Under the pieces are notes generated by a model that was given only the letters and a program-made list of their open reading frames with translations, was not told where the DNA came from and ran no database searches. From contig BCGN01000001.1 of the NCBI GenBank assembly GCA_001599295.1, positions 248,001 through 312,000 of the forward strand: a DNA stretch of 64,000 nt, written 5' to 3'. The DNA is from Sporopachydermia quercuum. Taxonomy: Eukaryota > Ascomycota > Sporopachydermiomycetes > Sporopachydermiales > Sporopachydermiaceae. A program made the position numbers and the translations under genes. Shown here in pieces: positions 12,701-23,264 of this stretch (positions are counted from its first letter, which is position 1; every line of letters starts with the position of its first letter).

Positions 12701-14817
12701 CCGAAAACCCCTAAGGAGGTTTTATCCGATTGTCCTAAGTGGATGTAAGTTTTCAAGAAGTGCATACAATCACATAATAATTGAATGTTCTCTTGATGGG
12801 CAGCCACAGAAAACACTCGAGTGATTACAGAAAAAATATCATTGCCTCGGATGAGACTTCCTAAAGTGGATATTAGTTCCACCGCTTCGGTATTAGTTTC
12901 TGTTTCAGCTAAACTACGTGAGGCTGTTTGGATAGCTGCCGAAATTGTTCTCACTAACTGGAAATTGTTGCCCTGATTTGCATAAGGAGAACCCTGAAGA
13001 CTATGAACATTTTCAGCTATTATTTTACCTAAAACAGCATATCCGTTATAAGGTAGAATCCAAGCCACGGTGGCAGAGTCATTAGGTCCGTACTCAAGTA
13101 CCACACCTGGGGTTCCAGCGGGTAACACAATTGGAGCAGAAATAGTATGGGATAACCCGATTCTGGTATTGGAAGAACTCGGAATCCAATCCTGAAGTAA
13201 CACTAGTCCCTCATCAGCATTTAATGCCGTATACTGTCGTAAGACTTCCGATGACATACAAACGGCATAGTTCCGAGCCTGCCCCAATTCAGCTAATGCT
13301 ACAGCACCGTTGGCAGCCATGATAGGAAGAATTTCATCTAGTTCAGCAGGGAATTGAAGCTTAGCCTGTTGAAACCGGAACCTTATCACGGGCTCGCTTA
13401 TCAGCTCTAAAGAGGGAATATTCGGCATATGCTTCATAAGTAAATGGAATACCTGGGATATTTGTTCTGATAACGGATAAAATAATAAGAAAGCTTGTAA
13501 AAGCTCAAGCAATGCCCTCGAAACGTATGAGAATCCAGCAAGGTCTTTTGACAAGCAATGAAAATGACGAAATACCGAACCAAATATATCACAGTTAGAT
13601 AAATTGGATTCAATTTGTGAAGCCAATGAAAGCTCGTCAAACGGAGGGTTTATTGGTCGTCTTGCTTTCAATAAAAGCATCCATGCCAACTGTAAGATAG
13701 CATCGCATCTTGGAGAGTTGACAGTATCTTTAATAACTGAAATAAGTTCCGTGCTGGAAAGCCATGGAGCGGAAGGAGCAGGAAACGTCGGATCGGAAGA
13801 TTCAGATAAGGTTTCAAATATGCCATCAAAAGGAAGAAGGCTTGGGATCCGGAAGAATGCGAGAGACACAATCAGGCTATAGAAATGGACCGAGTTAATG
13901 GAATTTCCAGGATCATAAGCAGTTAAAAAGGCAAAGAATTCTGTGGACTTCATTAACTGAAACCATTGCATTAGTGCTTTGGTGGGACAGACATCGAAAC
14001 TGAAAGCAAATCCACATAATAACTTCAGGAGATCTGTTAAATAAAGGAAGTTTTGATGGAAAATGTAGGAATCTAATTCGGATGAGCCGAAGCCTGAATC
14101 NATTTCGGTGGTTAGCCTAGAAGAGAGTGATTCTATAACCCCAATCAACTCTTCAAGCTTTTCTGGGGATGCTTTCAATTCCGAAATATGTTCTGTAGCT
14201 AGGTTCTGTTTACCGAAGAATGAAAATCTCGGCAGATCTTCTTCTGCTTCCGAAGTGACGTTCAATCGGAGTAAATCGGAAGCAGAAGTAAACCACATTT
14301 CTTCCGAAAATACATCATCCTTTCCGTCTTGCATATAATCTATCAACAATAAAGTGCTAACAACACCTAATAGTTTCCGTTTCTCTTCAAGTACTCGAGC
14401 GCAAACATCTTTCAGACTAACAGAAATGTCTCCGGCAACTAAGCTCGGTTTTGAATTGGAATTCCGAGGATCTTTCTGTTTTACCGAAGCCGATTTCATT
14501 CCGAGCTCGGAACAAATCTGAAATATTATGCGAAGCACATGATGAACATCAATATCTAGCTTCTCACCAACTGTTCTTGCCAATGTCTTCATATCCTCAG
14601 TTATTGGCTCATAGGTTACAGTTCCAATGATCAATTTATCATCATGTAAACTCGTTTCCAGTCCTGGTTTCTTTAATCCACCAGTAATATTAACTAACAA
14701 TGGATGTAACTCGTTAAGAAATACAGGGACAGAAGCTGGTAATCGAGTAGCTTTGGTATAGCGAAGCCCTTGGAAAAGCTCTGAAAAGCTCCAAAGTTGT
14801 GAGCTCAATTCAACCAT
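9706..14817 (-). CDS. NUP188: Nucleoporin Nup188, inner-ring scaffold of the nuclear pore
   Basis: 1703 aa from the ATG at 14817 (MVELSSQLWSF). The frame stays open 11 codons further upstream, but only to a TTG. Length fits the family (S. cerevisiae Nup188 is about 1655 aa). Nup188 is an alpha-solenoid protein of the nuclear-pore inner ring, related to Nup192. The C-terminal third matches my memory of yeast Nup188 in its order of conserved words: FYRPLIRIVLLLL, then HKCWAKGVLPIVLTMVEHFG, then FRFWSTKSLATS. No catalytic motif is expected. Two isolated N bases (11,998 and 14,101) give unknown residues but do not break the frame. It leads a minus-strand run with PPA2 and the CSC-type gene, which are functionally unrelated. 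Confidence 0.87.
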   Translation of the reverse strand: MVELSSQLWSFSELFQGLRYTKATRLPASVPVFLNELHPLLVNITGGLKKPGLETSLHDDKLIIGTVTYEPITEDMKTLARTVGEKLDIDVHHVLRIIFQICSELGMKSASVKQKDPRNSNSKPSLVAGDISVSLKDVCARVLEEKRKLLGVVSTLLLIDYMQDGKDDVFSEEMWFTSASDLLRLNVTSEAEEDLPRFSFFGKQNLATEHISELKASPEKLEELIGVIESLSSRLTTEXDSGFGSSELDSYIFHQNFLYLTDLLKLLCGFAFSFDVCPTKALMQWFQLMKSTEFFAFLTAYDPGNSINSVHFYSLIVSLAFFRIPSLLPFDGIFETLSESSDPTFPAPSAPWLSSTELISVIKDTVNSPRCDAILQLAWMLLLKARRPINPPFDELSLASQIESNLSNCDIFGSVFRHFHCLSKDLAGFSYVSRALLELLQAFLLFYPLSEQISQVFHLLMKHMPNIPSLELISEPVIRFRFQQAKLQFPAELDEILPIMAANGAVALAELGQARNYAVCMSSEVLRQYTALNADEGLVLLQDWIPSSSNTRIGLSHTISAPIVLPAGTPGVVLEYGPNDSATVAWILPYNGYAVLGKIIAENVHSLQGSPYANQGNNFQLVRTISAAIQTASRSLAETETNTEAVELISTLGSLIRGNDIFSVITRVFSVAAHQENIQLLCDCMHFLKTYIHLGQSDKTSLGVFGYLSRSGIFPGNGAVGIAEVIFRSREMAEADFAFTESLLDLCDALVDSCIRTWYAVLRGEEERYNLIVREDLAGQFVGQVLRMLEGFSYWRVEAKGKYYRKLRVGCRMIKVLRKVLHVSYGTDAENAYKMERVRILAGAGDDIVSAFVGPKASDITCLSAILVPIDSGAELWFAHPDSSDNLGIWSRLWLQSCLRLSTALIRTRPIPIESPMISELFARPRELIGLYIKYPELRXAVANLFSALVTAEYTSGSGLETPSLLAHLKAEAQVFVAQLIITIRNDLCDYKVKSCVCRFFSSLFQGQQQGLVMKLLRGNSDSGFIGALVNSASRLSQYPSDYKLELLSAIAVTSTEINTTEDDFITELLKIISESQAEAKDTVVFGVKDTVDIEKAVNGSYRHLVAGKAMEILALTLRKRSKKNSSQKELIIKNFLGEENSLLSDYSRQFLSELPAEKEIGIEKELGSFLQIPLPMLTSSRLLWPRYNARYSSFIELLDIIFMLDSEQDRQWHDKFRELAVKRNLNKLQRHANDCLGQSWICFVIALVLTVGKTSPESSPVVLRSLESVAQIALRSEQPEGLNLAFLVYYTFLRQGITINGEEAFNKVAQLLIQHRGSAGSEQTARLFDSSFYRPLIRIVLLLLNYFQESERKPGFPAGISASLLSVLDIFLCRLVRHLIGHSADQTHHLLGLQEDLKQVSAIINLVLKLNPSREFQLQLTSVIQKSETDVALLEFIFNCVPEPPMTEPLETEAEAEAERERELRVECTEAVFRIISELVQAEPLVESFLTKNLFFLLVTAPICLQIRQSTEILSSSSSGIHKCWAKGVLPIVLTMVEHFGTRITAEVTIFLKFYARHIRDVFRFWSTKSLATSVITYTSTEELVQLIVLFEVLRNGHENRKYDGKQATEVEMVLAMYLDSQEVKITTGSGSNQSYRALILNNVNFLINRPTRLAECVKAVSKEERLIMAQYCKSQEINALVETVMKELILVKDVLVAGKNN

Positions 14818-15642
14818 TGTATTTATAACGTTCCTTTCAGCATATAACAAGTATATTATACTATGTTATCGCTTACTTAATAGTCTGATACGTCTCTTGG
14901 TTGATCTTTCAGTAAACCTAGAATAAATGATTATAGTGGTGATGATCATAATGTGGACCATGTACCTGATCCCATTATAAACAAACAAAAAGTTTGTTTT
15001 GGCACGAAAAACGAAGTGTCCCATATGAGGGTAAACTTTCCAGTTGGAATGAACTAAATAATTGAATATGTAATCAATAAAAGGAGGGTAACATCGAAGC
15101 CATCAGTAGCCAACCGTTCGTTTTTCAGTGCGAGTCATTTGAAAGTGAAAAAGAACAAATTGTGGAAGGTTCCTAATCTCTTCATTCTTTTGTTCAGTTC
15201 TCAACAGTATTAATGTCAAGCATTCGAATTCGTACCTATAGGCTGGTGGGGTGAGTTAATTTGGGGAATGGGTGTTTGTTCCTATAATACTTCTACTTAT
15301 TGATAATGTAAGCTGGAACACTACTGTATTAAATGAACGTGGCCCAGTTGACAAATGNAGTTTGACCCGGATCAACAAGAGAATAGACAATTGAGTAAAA
15401 TTAATTACTGCAATGAAATACCAAATGAACTGAATTTTTTTTGATTATAATAATTCATAACATATTGAGCATATCGTACTATGTGTACAGTTTGTATATA
15501 TGTCTATAGCGTTGTACTTCTATTTCATTCTTCAAATGCAGAATTGCATACATTCTAAATTAATGACCCAAATAACACATCCATCATTAACTCATTCTAG
15601 TTTCTAATTCATTCATCCTTTTAATAATTCAAACCACAAAAC
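14818..15642. other. Intergenic region, NUP188 promoter and PPA2 3' flank
   Basis: About 0.8 kb between two minus-strand genes. AT-rich, with one N at 15,358. No gene or structured RNA was recognised. Confidence 0.55.
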
Positions 15643-16590
15643 TCAAACAAAATACCATTTATCAACACTAGAATCAATTGGTTCATCTGGAAGTTGTTGC
15701 TCATAATTTACCTTTGATATATCTGCTGACACCTTTGTGTAGCCACAAGAAGAAGCCAACTCTAAACCAGAGGATAACTTTGTATCCACTTTTCCTCTGA
15801 CAAGCTCTTTCCATGATTCATGACACTCTTCTACCACTTTTAGGCCATAATCTGCATCTTTGAACTCTCCGTTAAATGCAAACTCATTCTTTGGTTTGCC
15901 ATCAGGCAATTTGTATCGAGTAAACCAATCTCTGGTAGCATCAAGTAACCCAGGAAATACTTGCTCAACTTGATGAATATTAGAAACCTTCTCAGCTAGA
16001 GGGTCAGTTACATCTATCGCAATTATCTTCCAATCAGTTTCACCCTCATCGATTAATGCAATCACTCCCAAAACTTTCACTTGTTTAATTTCTCCTACTT
16101 TACCTATTCTACAACCAATCTCACACACATCAATCGGATCATTATCACCGGGAAACCCTGTACCTTGTGCTGGGTATAAAGGTGACTCCCATGTCTGGGG
16201 TAGTGCCCCATAGTTGTGTATGTATCCTTTATGGGGGAATATATTCTTAACGAATCGTAGTTTTCCTTTCTTCCTGTCCTGAGTTATAGGATTTAGTAAA
16301 CTTTCTTTATTGATTTCTAGCTTTGCATTGCTCCACCTTGGAATTTCCACAACCATATTAAAAATATTATTGTTCGAGTCTGAATAAAGAGGAACGTCGT
16401 GCCAGAATGAAATCGGTCTTTTACTTTCTTCGCAGTATACTTTATAACCCAAGGTATGTTTAGCACCAGATTGATGGCTTGAAAAGTACCTTCTTGCTAG
16501 TTGGTTTCTACTGAAGAGAGGGACTAATCTCATTAGTCGTTCAATAGGTTGCGACATGCCTCTTGATTTTCTGTTAGAAACGCCGCTCAT
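15643..16590 (-). CDS. PPA2: Mitochondrial inorganic pyrophosphatase
   Basis: 315 aa. Hydrolyses pyrophosphate to two phosphates with Mg2+, pulling biosynthetic reactions forward. The family signature GDNDPIDVCEIG lies at residues 148-159, with metal-binding D149, D151 and D154. Other family words are HKGYIHNYGALPQTWE and GVIALIDEGETDWKIIAIDV. The N-terminus is basic, hydroxyl-rich and free of acidic residues until about residue 17, and RRYFSS around residue 35 resembles a matrix-protease site. This is why I call the mitochondrial isoform and not cytosolic Ipp1. Translation could also begin at Met12. A TCACGTGA site lies about 360 bp upstream. Confidence 0.93.
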   Translation of the reverse strand: MSGVSNRKSRGMSQPIERLMRLVPLFSRNQLARRYFSSHQSGAKHTLGYKVYCEESKRPISFWHDVPLYSDSNNNIFNMVVEIPRWSNAKLEINKESLLNPITQDRKKGKLRFVKNIFPHKGYIHNYGALPQTWESPLYPAQGTGFPGDNDPIDVCEIGCRIGKVGEIKQVKVLGVIALIDEGETDWKIIAIDVTDPLAEKVSNIHQVEQVFPGLLDATRDWFTRYKLPDGKPKNEFAFNGEFKDADYGLKVVEECHESWKELVRGKVDTKLSSGLELASSCGYTKVSADISKVNYEQQLPDEPIDSSVDKWYFV

Positions 16591-16953
16591 TTTCAGTGAA
16601 TCAATAAAATATCTATTGATGTAATAGTATATAGTATACCATATTATGTAATAAGTTCAAGTTTCTAGGAAGTAACCATTCAACACCATGGCTCAATGCA
16701 ATAAGATACATACTGGCTGTGAATGTGTAGAAAGAGAAGAAAGCAAGCTTTTACTTAGCAATGCAGTTAATGTCTGAAAGAAAAGTAACAATATTAAACA
16801 CGAAAACAGGTTAACCTGGGGTAAGTTCAGATTGTCTTCTATCATCGGAAACTTCGTTATACCACCTATAATGGGTGGGGTCAAATTGGAGAAGGAAGGA
16901 ACAAGCCGAGACTTAATCCGTTCGGCACTTACGCAAAATTACATAAAATATCA

Positions 16954-16961
16954 TCACGTGA
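16954..16961. promoter_or_regulatory. TCACGTGA palindrome upstream of PPA2
   Basis: Perfect 8-bp palindrome around the CACGTG core that Cbf1/Pho4-type bHLH factors bind in yeasts. It lies about 360 bp upstream of the PPA2 start. Binding is inferred from the motif only. Confidence 0.45.
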
Positions 16962-17291
16962 TGTGTATGTACATTCTAGGTTAGTAAAGATTTTGAGAGA
17001 AAGGTTATTCGTTGACCATGCACCTTTCATCACAAATAATCATTTTGAAGGGAAAAGTGAACGCTTGTGGCTCTCCAAAAGCAGATCTTATTCATTATTC
17101 GATTAATGTTTTAGATAATTGTGGCTTTTAATGATACTCCAAAAGAGTTGGTATTTTACCTAGCACCGGCTCCGAGTTTGTTATATTAGGGTTGCAAACT
17201 CTCCTTTTAGTCAACAAAATCTCAGTTGAGATATGAACTATTGACTGACTTGTTTGATAATTATTGAAACCACGTTCGTCTCACTCTGAAA

Positions 17292-17447
17292 AGAGAGGGA
17301 CTCTCTCTTGCAATTGATTGTCACATTGAATATGTCGGTTTGTTTGTCAAGAGAAAAGAAAGCTCAACTTAAGAAGGCAAAGTACACACCTATTTCTTAC
17401 TGACATCCCGAATGGGATATGCTAGATTAGGTGTGGAACCTAATCTA
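17292..17447. other. Cluster of three short hairpins, possible structured RNA
   Basis: Three perfect inverted repeats occur within 156 bp. AGAGAG/CTCTCT spans 17,292-17,306 with a 3-nt loop. ATCCC/GGGAT spans 17,405-17,418 with a 4-nt loop. TAGATTAGGT/ACCTAATCTA spans 17,423-17,447 with a 5-nt loop. The last is a 10-bp perfect stem. No ORF covers the region and I recognise no RNA family. It could be a structured transcript, a terminator or chance. Confidence 0.35.
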
Positions 17448-18325
17448 ACAAGGGCTTAACTCTAATATCTAATCAAAGTTCTTGATATTTGTTGCAACTC
17501 TCAACCACACACAATACAATTGAAATCAGTGGTCTACATTCTCCGCTATTGTCGGTAATAAACTTCCTTAAATTTTTTTTATTTTTAAAATTGATATAAA
17601 AAAGAAAAACAATTCTCGTATATGATAAAGAAATTTAGTCATCAGAGTCAGTTTCAAAATTTCTTCGTTCCTCCAACCATGATAGTTAAGCCTCAAACTT
17701 AATTTTAAAATAGATTGGAAGCCTTTCTTTGAAAAGTCTTATTTCAGTTGGTATTCTACTTTTGCTTACTTGAAAAATCTGGGTTTCTTTGAGCGAGCTC
17801 TTCTATTTGATTTACAGGATAGATTTCCATCCAACCTGGCTTTGTTTGAACAGCATTCAGTTTGGCCTGAAGGTTATCACGCTAGGATATTGGTTCACCG
17901 AAAACAAACTAAAAATGGAGTCAATTAAGCTTTGTTACCTTAATTGTGAACTCAACTTTAATTATTAGACTACGTTCAAACTCGATGCTCAAGAAAAAAG
18001 ACACAGAGAATCAAATATTCAAGTAAACTCTCAGCATCTCAAGGCATACTATCATATGATTAGTTGATTCATTGCCTACATTGAACGAAATTGAATCAAA
18101 CAGACATTTTGATTAAGAAAAAATCTATAACATAAAAGTAGACTATAGTAACTGGTCTTGAAGCAGAAAGGAAAGAAAATAAAACATAACTTGTACTTCT
18201 TTCTATTGATTCTAGTGTTAGAGGATATATAATGAATTCTAAACGAATATAAGAATGTTCAAAAAAAGTTTGGAACGAAAACAGAAAAAAAAGCCCCTAT
18301 ATTAAAAGAATAAAATCTCAAACAT

Positions 18326-21000
18326 TTACTCTGGAGGAGCTTCAGTCCATACAATATTCCCTTTAGGATCAAATTCAGCACCTTCATCAGTCATCTCTAT
18401 AACATCTTTGGCTTTCTCAATTTCTTGCTTGGAAAATCCCATAGGATCAGCAGGAATCCATAAATGTGGTGCATCAGCTGTCACGTCAGGATAATCATAG
18501 AAATGTTTCTCCTCCTCCTCAGAGTAAACTTTTTCAAACTGGTATGACTCCGGTATTAACTTCAGCACTTCACTATAGCTCAAATAAATATGCGGTTTGA
18601 AAAATCTAACAAAGAAATTAGCAGGGGGGACAGGTTGACCATCAGCTCCACCGGGAGAAGGCAAGAATGATCCCCTCTTTTCTTCACTTTCTTTAGACAA
18701 ATCATCCAAAGGAATATCATCGTCAGCGAGTCCATCTGACGTGGCAAATGCATCATTATCAACTGATTTAGCTTGTAATGCCTCCCCTTGTTTCTTTTGT
18801 TGTAGCAGGGATGTTGTGCTAGGCTTTCTGCATCTGTCTCTCAAGATGCTCTTAGGAAGACAGTAAATCAAAGGGTCCATTGCTTGTTGAAGACTTACTT
18901 GGAAAAATACAGTAAATCCTAAAAAGATAGCTTGCAAAACAAGAGGACCCCATGCTTTAGAAACAGCATATAATCCAATGAGGCAAAGTTGTGATAAATA
19001 AAGACCAGTGAAAGTCTGATAAATAGCTCTTGGGTAAAAGCGACCTCTGGCATCAAGACTGAAGTCGTTAACAAATGTTAACTGATACAAGTATGCAAGA
19101 TATAGAATGAAAAACCCAACGGCCGCGAATACAAGAATCAGAGGTGAAATCAAAGAGTAGGAAAGAGTGATGACAAATAAATTGGTATAGACAGGAAAAA
19201 GTGTACCATAATTATAACTACCCAATGATGTGAATCTAGTGTATTGTTTTCTGGGAGTGGAATCCAACAACTTGCCCAGAATATAATAAAGAATGAGACC
19301 AACAATTTGAAGTAACAAACCTCCAGACACAGAGAATGCTTGCAGTAAGATATATGCAATAAAGAAATTGGAAGCCTTGGGCAAGTTCTCTGAAAGCACA
19401 CTCAGGACGGAAGTTGGATTTTCAATGATCTGAGTCACCACTGAAGTTGCAGCCGATGATATAGTAGTGATTAAAAATACCTGAACCACTTGGAATGCAA
19501 AATAAGAATTTTGAACATAGTACTGTACTAAAACTTCGGAAGGAGCACCACTAATGATAGCAAAGTTTCTTAAAAAGACAGGTAACAACATCATCAAAAC
19601 TGCTAATAAGACGGTAGGTAATAAGGAAGTAATCAGACCTAAAAGAGCATCAGGTAGATTGTAGATGAATTCAAGCCATGGAAGCTTGTTGGTAAGATAA
19701 GTTAAATTGGAAATAGCACCCACAAATGCAACAGGAATAGCCCACAAGATAACTAATGCTGCAACTGCAGCTGCTCCCATAATATTTCTAACTAATCTTT
19801 CTGACCATAACATTCTTAGATTGGGCCAGAAAATACTTTCTGGGGCAATACCGACAAATCTAGGCGACATATGTAACGCTTTATGAAAAGCCAATGTTGT
19901 AAGTGCCAATTCAGCCTGTTCTTGAGTCTCAAAGGCAACAAAAACAGAGTTATAGGACCGTGCTTCGTCAGCACTTGCTTGCATATCTTTAATCTCCTTA
20001 TCTAGCTCATCTATTTTCTCTAAACAATAGTTGATGGTATCAACCTTGGTACCAAATACTGGAAATAGTCTATGAGTGGGTCGTTTCTTTTCAGGCACAT
20101 AAAATACAATCTCATCAGAGGGTTCGATTGGCGTTCCTTTTTTCTCAGCCTTAAGCTTTGCCTTTACTGCTAGCTTCAACAGTTTTGTTTCAGCAGCTTC
20201 TAGCTTCATGGAAAGTTTGAAACGTTCTTTGACCTTCTTCGCAAGGCCTCTCTGACTTCTTGCAATCCAAACGTGTTTCACACCGTCAAATAGAGCTTTC
20301 ATGCTTTTTTCATTGCGGTACTCTTCAGGAACTGTTTGTATGAGCACAGTTCTGCAACTAAGATCACTGGAGTAAGCAGGTGCTGTTAAAGCAGCTTGAC
20401 GGAAAGAAGTGAAGAAAATCAATTCTCGATACAATACGAATAAAACAATTCCATAGAAAATCCATCCGAGAAATACGTTAGCGTAATAGCGCTTTGGGTT
20501 AACAATATTGGAGAATGTCAATATATTGAGACCCTTCTGTCCTGCACCTCCTGTGGCATTTACTGGTAACATGATGGGAAATAGCAAAACGACTCCCAGA
20601 GCCGACAACCCTGTTATAACTTTCAAGTATCGAAGGAAAAAATATCCATCAATGCCAGCTTGTTTCAAAACAACGGTTTCGCTCCGTAATAGTAAACTCT
20701 TTACCCATAATATTGGATTAGACGATATATGTTCTGGTTTAATACTAAACAAAATCGGTTAGTAATTGCTCCGTTGATATCATTGACAGATCATTCTGCA
20801 GCGAACTTCGGATCAAAAAAATTAAAGAAAACTTACTCCGATGGAATTGAGTCAAGAATAGTTCTCGGTTCATAAGTTCTTCTATACTTCAGTCTGAAGA
20901 CCAAGAACAGACTGGTGAACACTAAAAAGATGACCCCGTTAACAATCAAAGCAGTAAGAAACTGCTGTGTTGATGTTCCTGTTTGATTTACGTCAGCCAT
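18326..21000 (-). CDS. CSC/OSCA-type (TMEM63-like) membrane protein, Rsn1/Phm7 family, two exons
   Basis: Model: complement(join(18326..20744,20837..21000)), 860 aa. Exon 1 (ATG at 21000) encodes a lumenal/extracellular N-terminus, the first membrane segment (FLTALIVNGVIFLVFTSLFL) and RLKYRRTYEPR. The 92-nt intron has GTAAGT, branch TACTAAC and TTTGTTTAG, and splices in phase to give IPSDIKPEHISS. The next segments include AGIDGYFFLRYLKVITG, then a long cytosolic loop with an RRM-like fold region, then a block of about eight hydrophobic helices from about residue 370. A conserved LLPVFLRNFAIISGAPSEV stretch lies in that block. Yeast relatives are Rsn1, Phm7, Spo75 and Csc1, linked to Ca2+-gated or osmosensitive cation conduction. 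Which paralogue this is remains uncertain. Confidence 0.9.
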
Positions 21001-22964
21001 CTCAACTTGAAAGTGCTATTTATAAAAAAAAGCTCTAGTTCTCCCTGTGAAATGAGCAAAGATTGTATAGTGTGTAGATTAAGTGTACCAATTGAACGGT
21101 TCGAAGTAAAATAGAAAAAAGTCCTCCTGTTCCGCGTAGCAGATTACTCTCTGTTAACCTAGATTACTATTGAAACTAACAATGCCAACAAGAAACGAAT
21201 CAAATATAACACACGAACGCTCAACAGTTCCCAAGTGTTGGTACAATTTCTGGTTGTAGTAACACCTGGATATCCTTACAGGGCTTCTACCAATAATTCG
21301 TTTATTCTTGGTTGATCATTGAATGAAAAAGAATGAAAGGGGAGCAAACAGGATAGCCTAGTAAAAGAAGACTTTGAAGTTGATCAGTAATAAATTAAGG
21401 TTAGTGTAAAAAGAAAACAATTGTAAAAGGTAAGAACTTTAATTTAAGGTTGTTTTATTGATAGCGATGAGTGTCTGGGGCCGGAGTGTAGATTAATAGG
21501 AGTAATAGAAGAGGAGGAATGTCTAAAATTGTTACAAATATTATATGCTTAAATTCAAAGAAAATATAATGCAACCTGTTGTGATTTTTGTTAATACATT
21601 ATTTGGAGAAGTATTTTTCATCGAGTTTCAATGTGTCAGTTATAAAGATTGATATCGGAGTAGACCACATTTTTCCACTAAAGGCAGGAGGTTCAGAAAG
21701 GAGATCCTATATATATTGTGGCAGAGAACAAAGCTAAAAGTAGGTATTACTTACAATGCTGTCTCAGATGAGATTCGATATAACGAACATTGTAAGTAAT
21801 GTAGTGGACGAATGACATTTTTGATACAGAAGATTGAACGAGAATGATTTGATTGATGAATATTTTACGAGATAACGGTGAAGTTTATTTTATCATTAAA
21901 CTGGAGCCAATTCAGTTCGTTCGTTGGGTCTAAACTTTGGACATTTGTATGTCCTTGGCTAGCCCATAACAGTGTGTATTCCATGCTAAAAGAGAATCAA
22001 ATTCTTTTTGGCTAACCAGTGAGAAAACAAGGATTTGCAGCTGGACTTCTACCATTGAGCAATTAGATCGCTGACTTACTTTTAAACGTTCAAAATTAAA
22101 AAAGTAACAAGATTTGTCGACAGTCAGTTTGTGGTTTAACATAATACCGTAGAACATTAATCTCTGCCTTAGAATAATTGCAAAACGTTTTAGGTTGATA
22201 TTCCATGCATTATTATGCGATTACATGTAATACTTCCTCGTTTACGCGGCTTCTGTGTCAAAGAATAGGGAGTATTCCTTAAAATCAGCATCATATGCCT
22301 TGAATTTGAACCTTTTCTTCATTGAAATTAGAGATTAAATTAGATTAAGTTAGCACTACTGAATACTTCGAAGTCATTCAATGGTTCAAAAATTCCTATC
22401 TATCATGGCTTGAAACAAAAAAAGAAGTCCATGCTAGAAAACCAAGGGCAAAATCGACTATAAAAAGTCACTCTTTGTTATTAAAAGCCGACGAATGTCT
22501 AATGGCTAATAACCAGTAGTGCTCTCGAATTCTATTACTTGTAACGAAAACTCGTTGCTCTCCGAAACTTATTTTCGCTTGGTCTTTACGTACAGTCTCT
22601 GCACGAGTGACTTTAAGATCCCGACTGAAGATCCAATAAAAGGTATACAGCAGGGGCAATAGTAAAAGAGATAACCAATTTATTCACATTGAACAGAATG
22701 GTTGTTTCATTAGTGTGTTTTTAGAACGGTATGCGTAAGACCGATTAGAAATGAACCCTATTACTACAAATAATTATGGGAAGCCTTTTCAATGGAAGCT
22801 CAGTTGCTACTTCGTGAGGATCATCGTTGACGCTAAGGTAATTCTTGACTATCTTCTACAAGCAGGTAGTCTTGGATGCTGAAAGTGCCAGAGGTATGTT
22901 TAAATGTACCACGTTGGCACATTTCCTGCTACTTCGCTAAATAAAATTGGTGTTCTATTTCGAA
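21001..22964. other. Gene-poor divergent region upstream of the CSC-type gene
   Basis: About 2 kb with only short, unconvincing frames. The first few hundred bases should hold the CSC-type gene's promoter. A 13-bp inverted repeat (21,746-21,800) is listed separately. Nothing else was recognised. Confidence 0.5.
21746..21800. repeat. 13-bp perfect inverted repeat
   Basis: ATTACTTACAATG at 21,746-21,758 is mirrored exactly by CATTGTAAGTAAT at 21,788-21,800, with a 29-nt spacer. It lies in a gene-free stretch. No target-site duplication or transposon ends were noticed. Confidence 0.6.
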
Positions 22965-23264
22965 ATGTTGGAAAACACACACACATCATTAACACCCTCA
23001 CTTACATATGACTCATCTCCAGAAAGAAAGAAGAAAAAAAGTTCTTTTATCAGGTTGCCTATGAAGTATAAACCGTTGCCTCAAGAAATGATGTGGAAAA
23101 TCACCAACTTTCTATTGCTCGTGATCCAAAATCTGATAGAAGATTTATTCGAAGATTACAAAGATGTATTCGATTATTCTCATCAAATGCTAGTATTTCT
23201 TTCCAATAGAGACTTGAAGTTGGAGACCTTTGAAGATACATTTGAGTTTATTAGACATAAATAA
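22965..23264 (+). CDS. Short ORF with F-box-like motif, doubtful gene or remnant
   Basis: About 99 aa from the ATG at 22965. The segment PLPQEMMWKITNFLLLVIQNL resembles the start of an F-box (LPxEhhxxIxxFL), the motif that binds Skp1 in ubiquitin ligases. The protein then ends after an acidic, hydrophobic stretch with none of the repeats expected of an F-box protein. It could be a truncated F-box paralogue, a small real protein, or chance in AT-rich DNA. The surrounding kilobases have no supporting exons that I could find. Confidence 0.3.
   Translation: MLENTHTSLTPSLTYDSSPERKKKKSSFIRLPMKYKPLPQEMMWKITNFLLLVIQNLIEDLFEDYKDVFDYSHQMLVFLSNRDLKLETFEDTFEFIRHK

Larger units (their letters stand above)
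16591..18325. other. 1.7-kb gene-free region with clustered hairpins
   Basis: This lies between the PPA2 start and the 3' end of the CSC-type gene, both on the minus strand. No reading frame of note was found. It contains a TCACGTGA site (16,954) and three tight inverted repeats at 17,292-17,447, listed separately. It is long for a promoter plus terminator, so an unannotated non-coding RNA is possible. Confidence 0.5.

Noticed and set aside
14818-14850. Longer NUP188 start (11 extra codons)
   Set aside because: That start would be TTG. The ATG at 14817 has a normal context and begins the conserved sequence.
21466-21476. PAC-like GCGATGAGT element
   Set aside because: One copy with an imperfect end, not near a ribosome-biogenesis gene.
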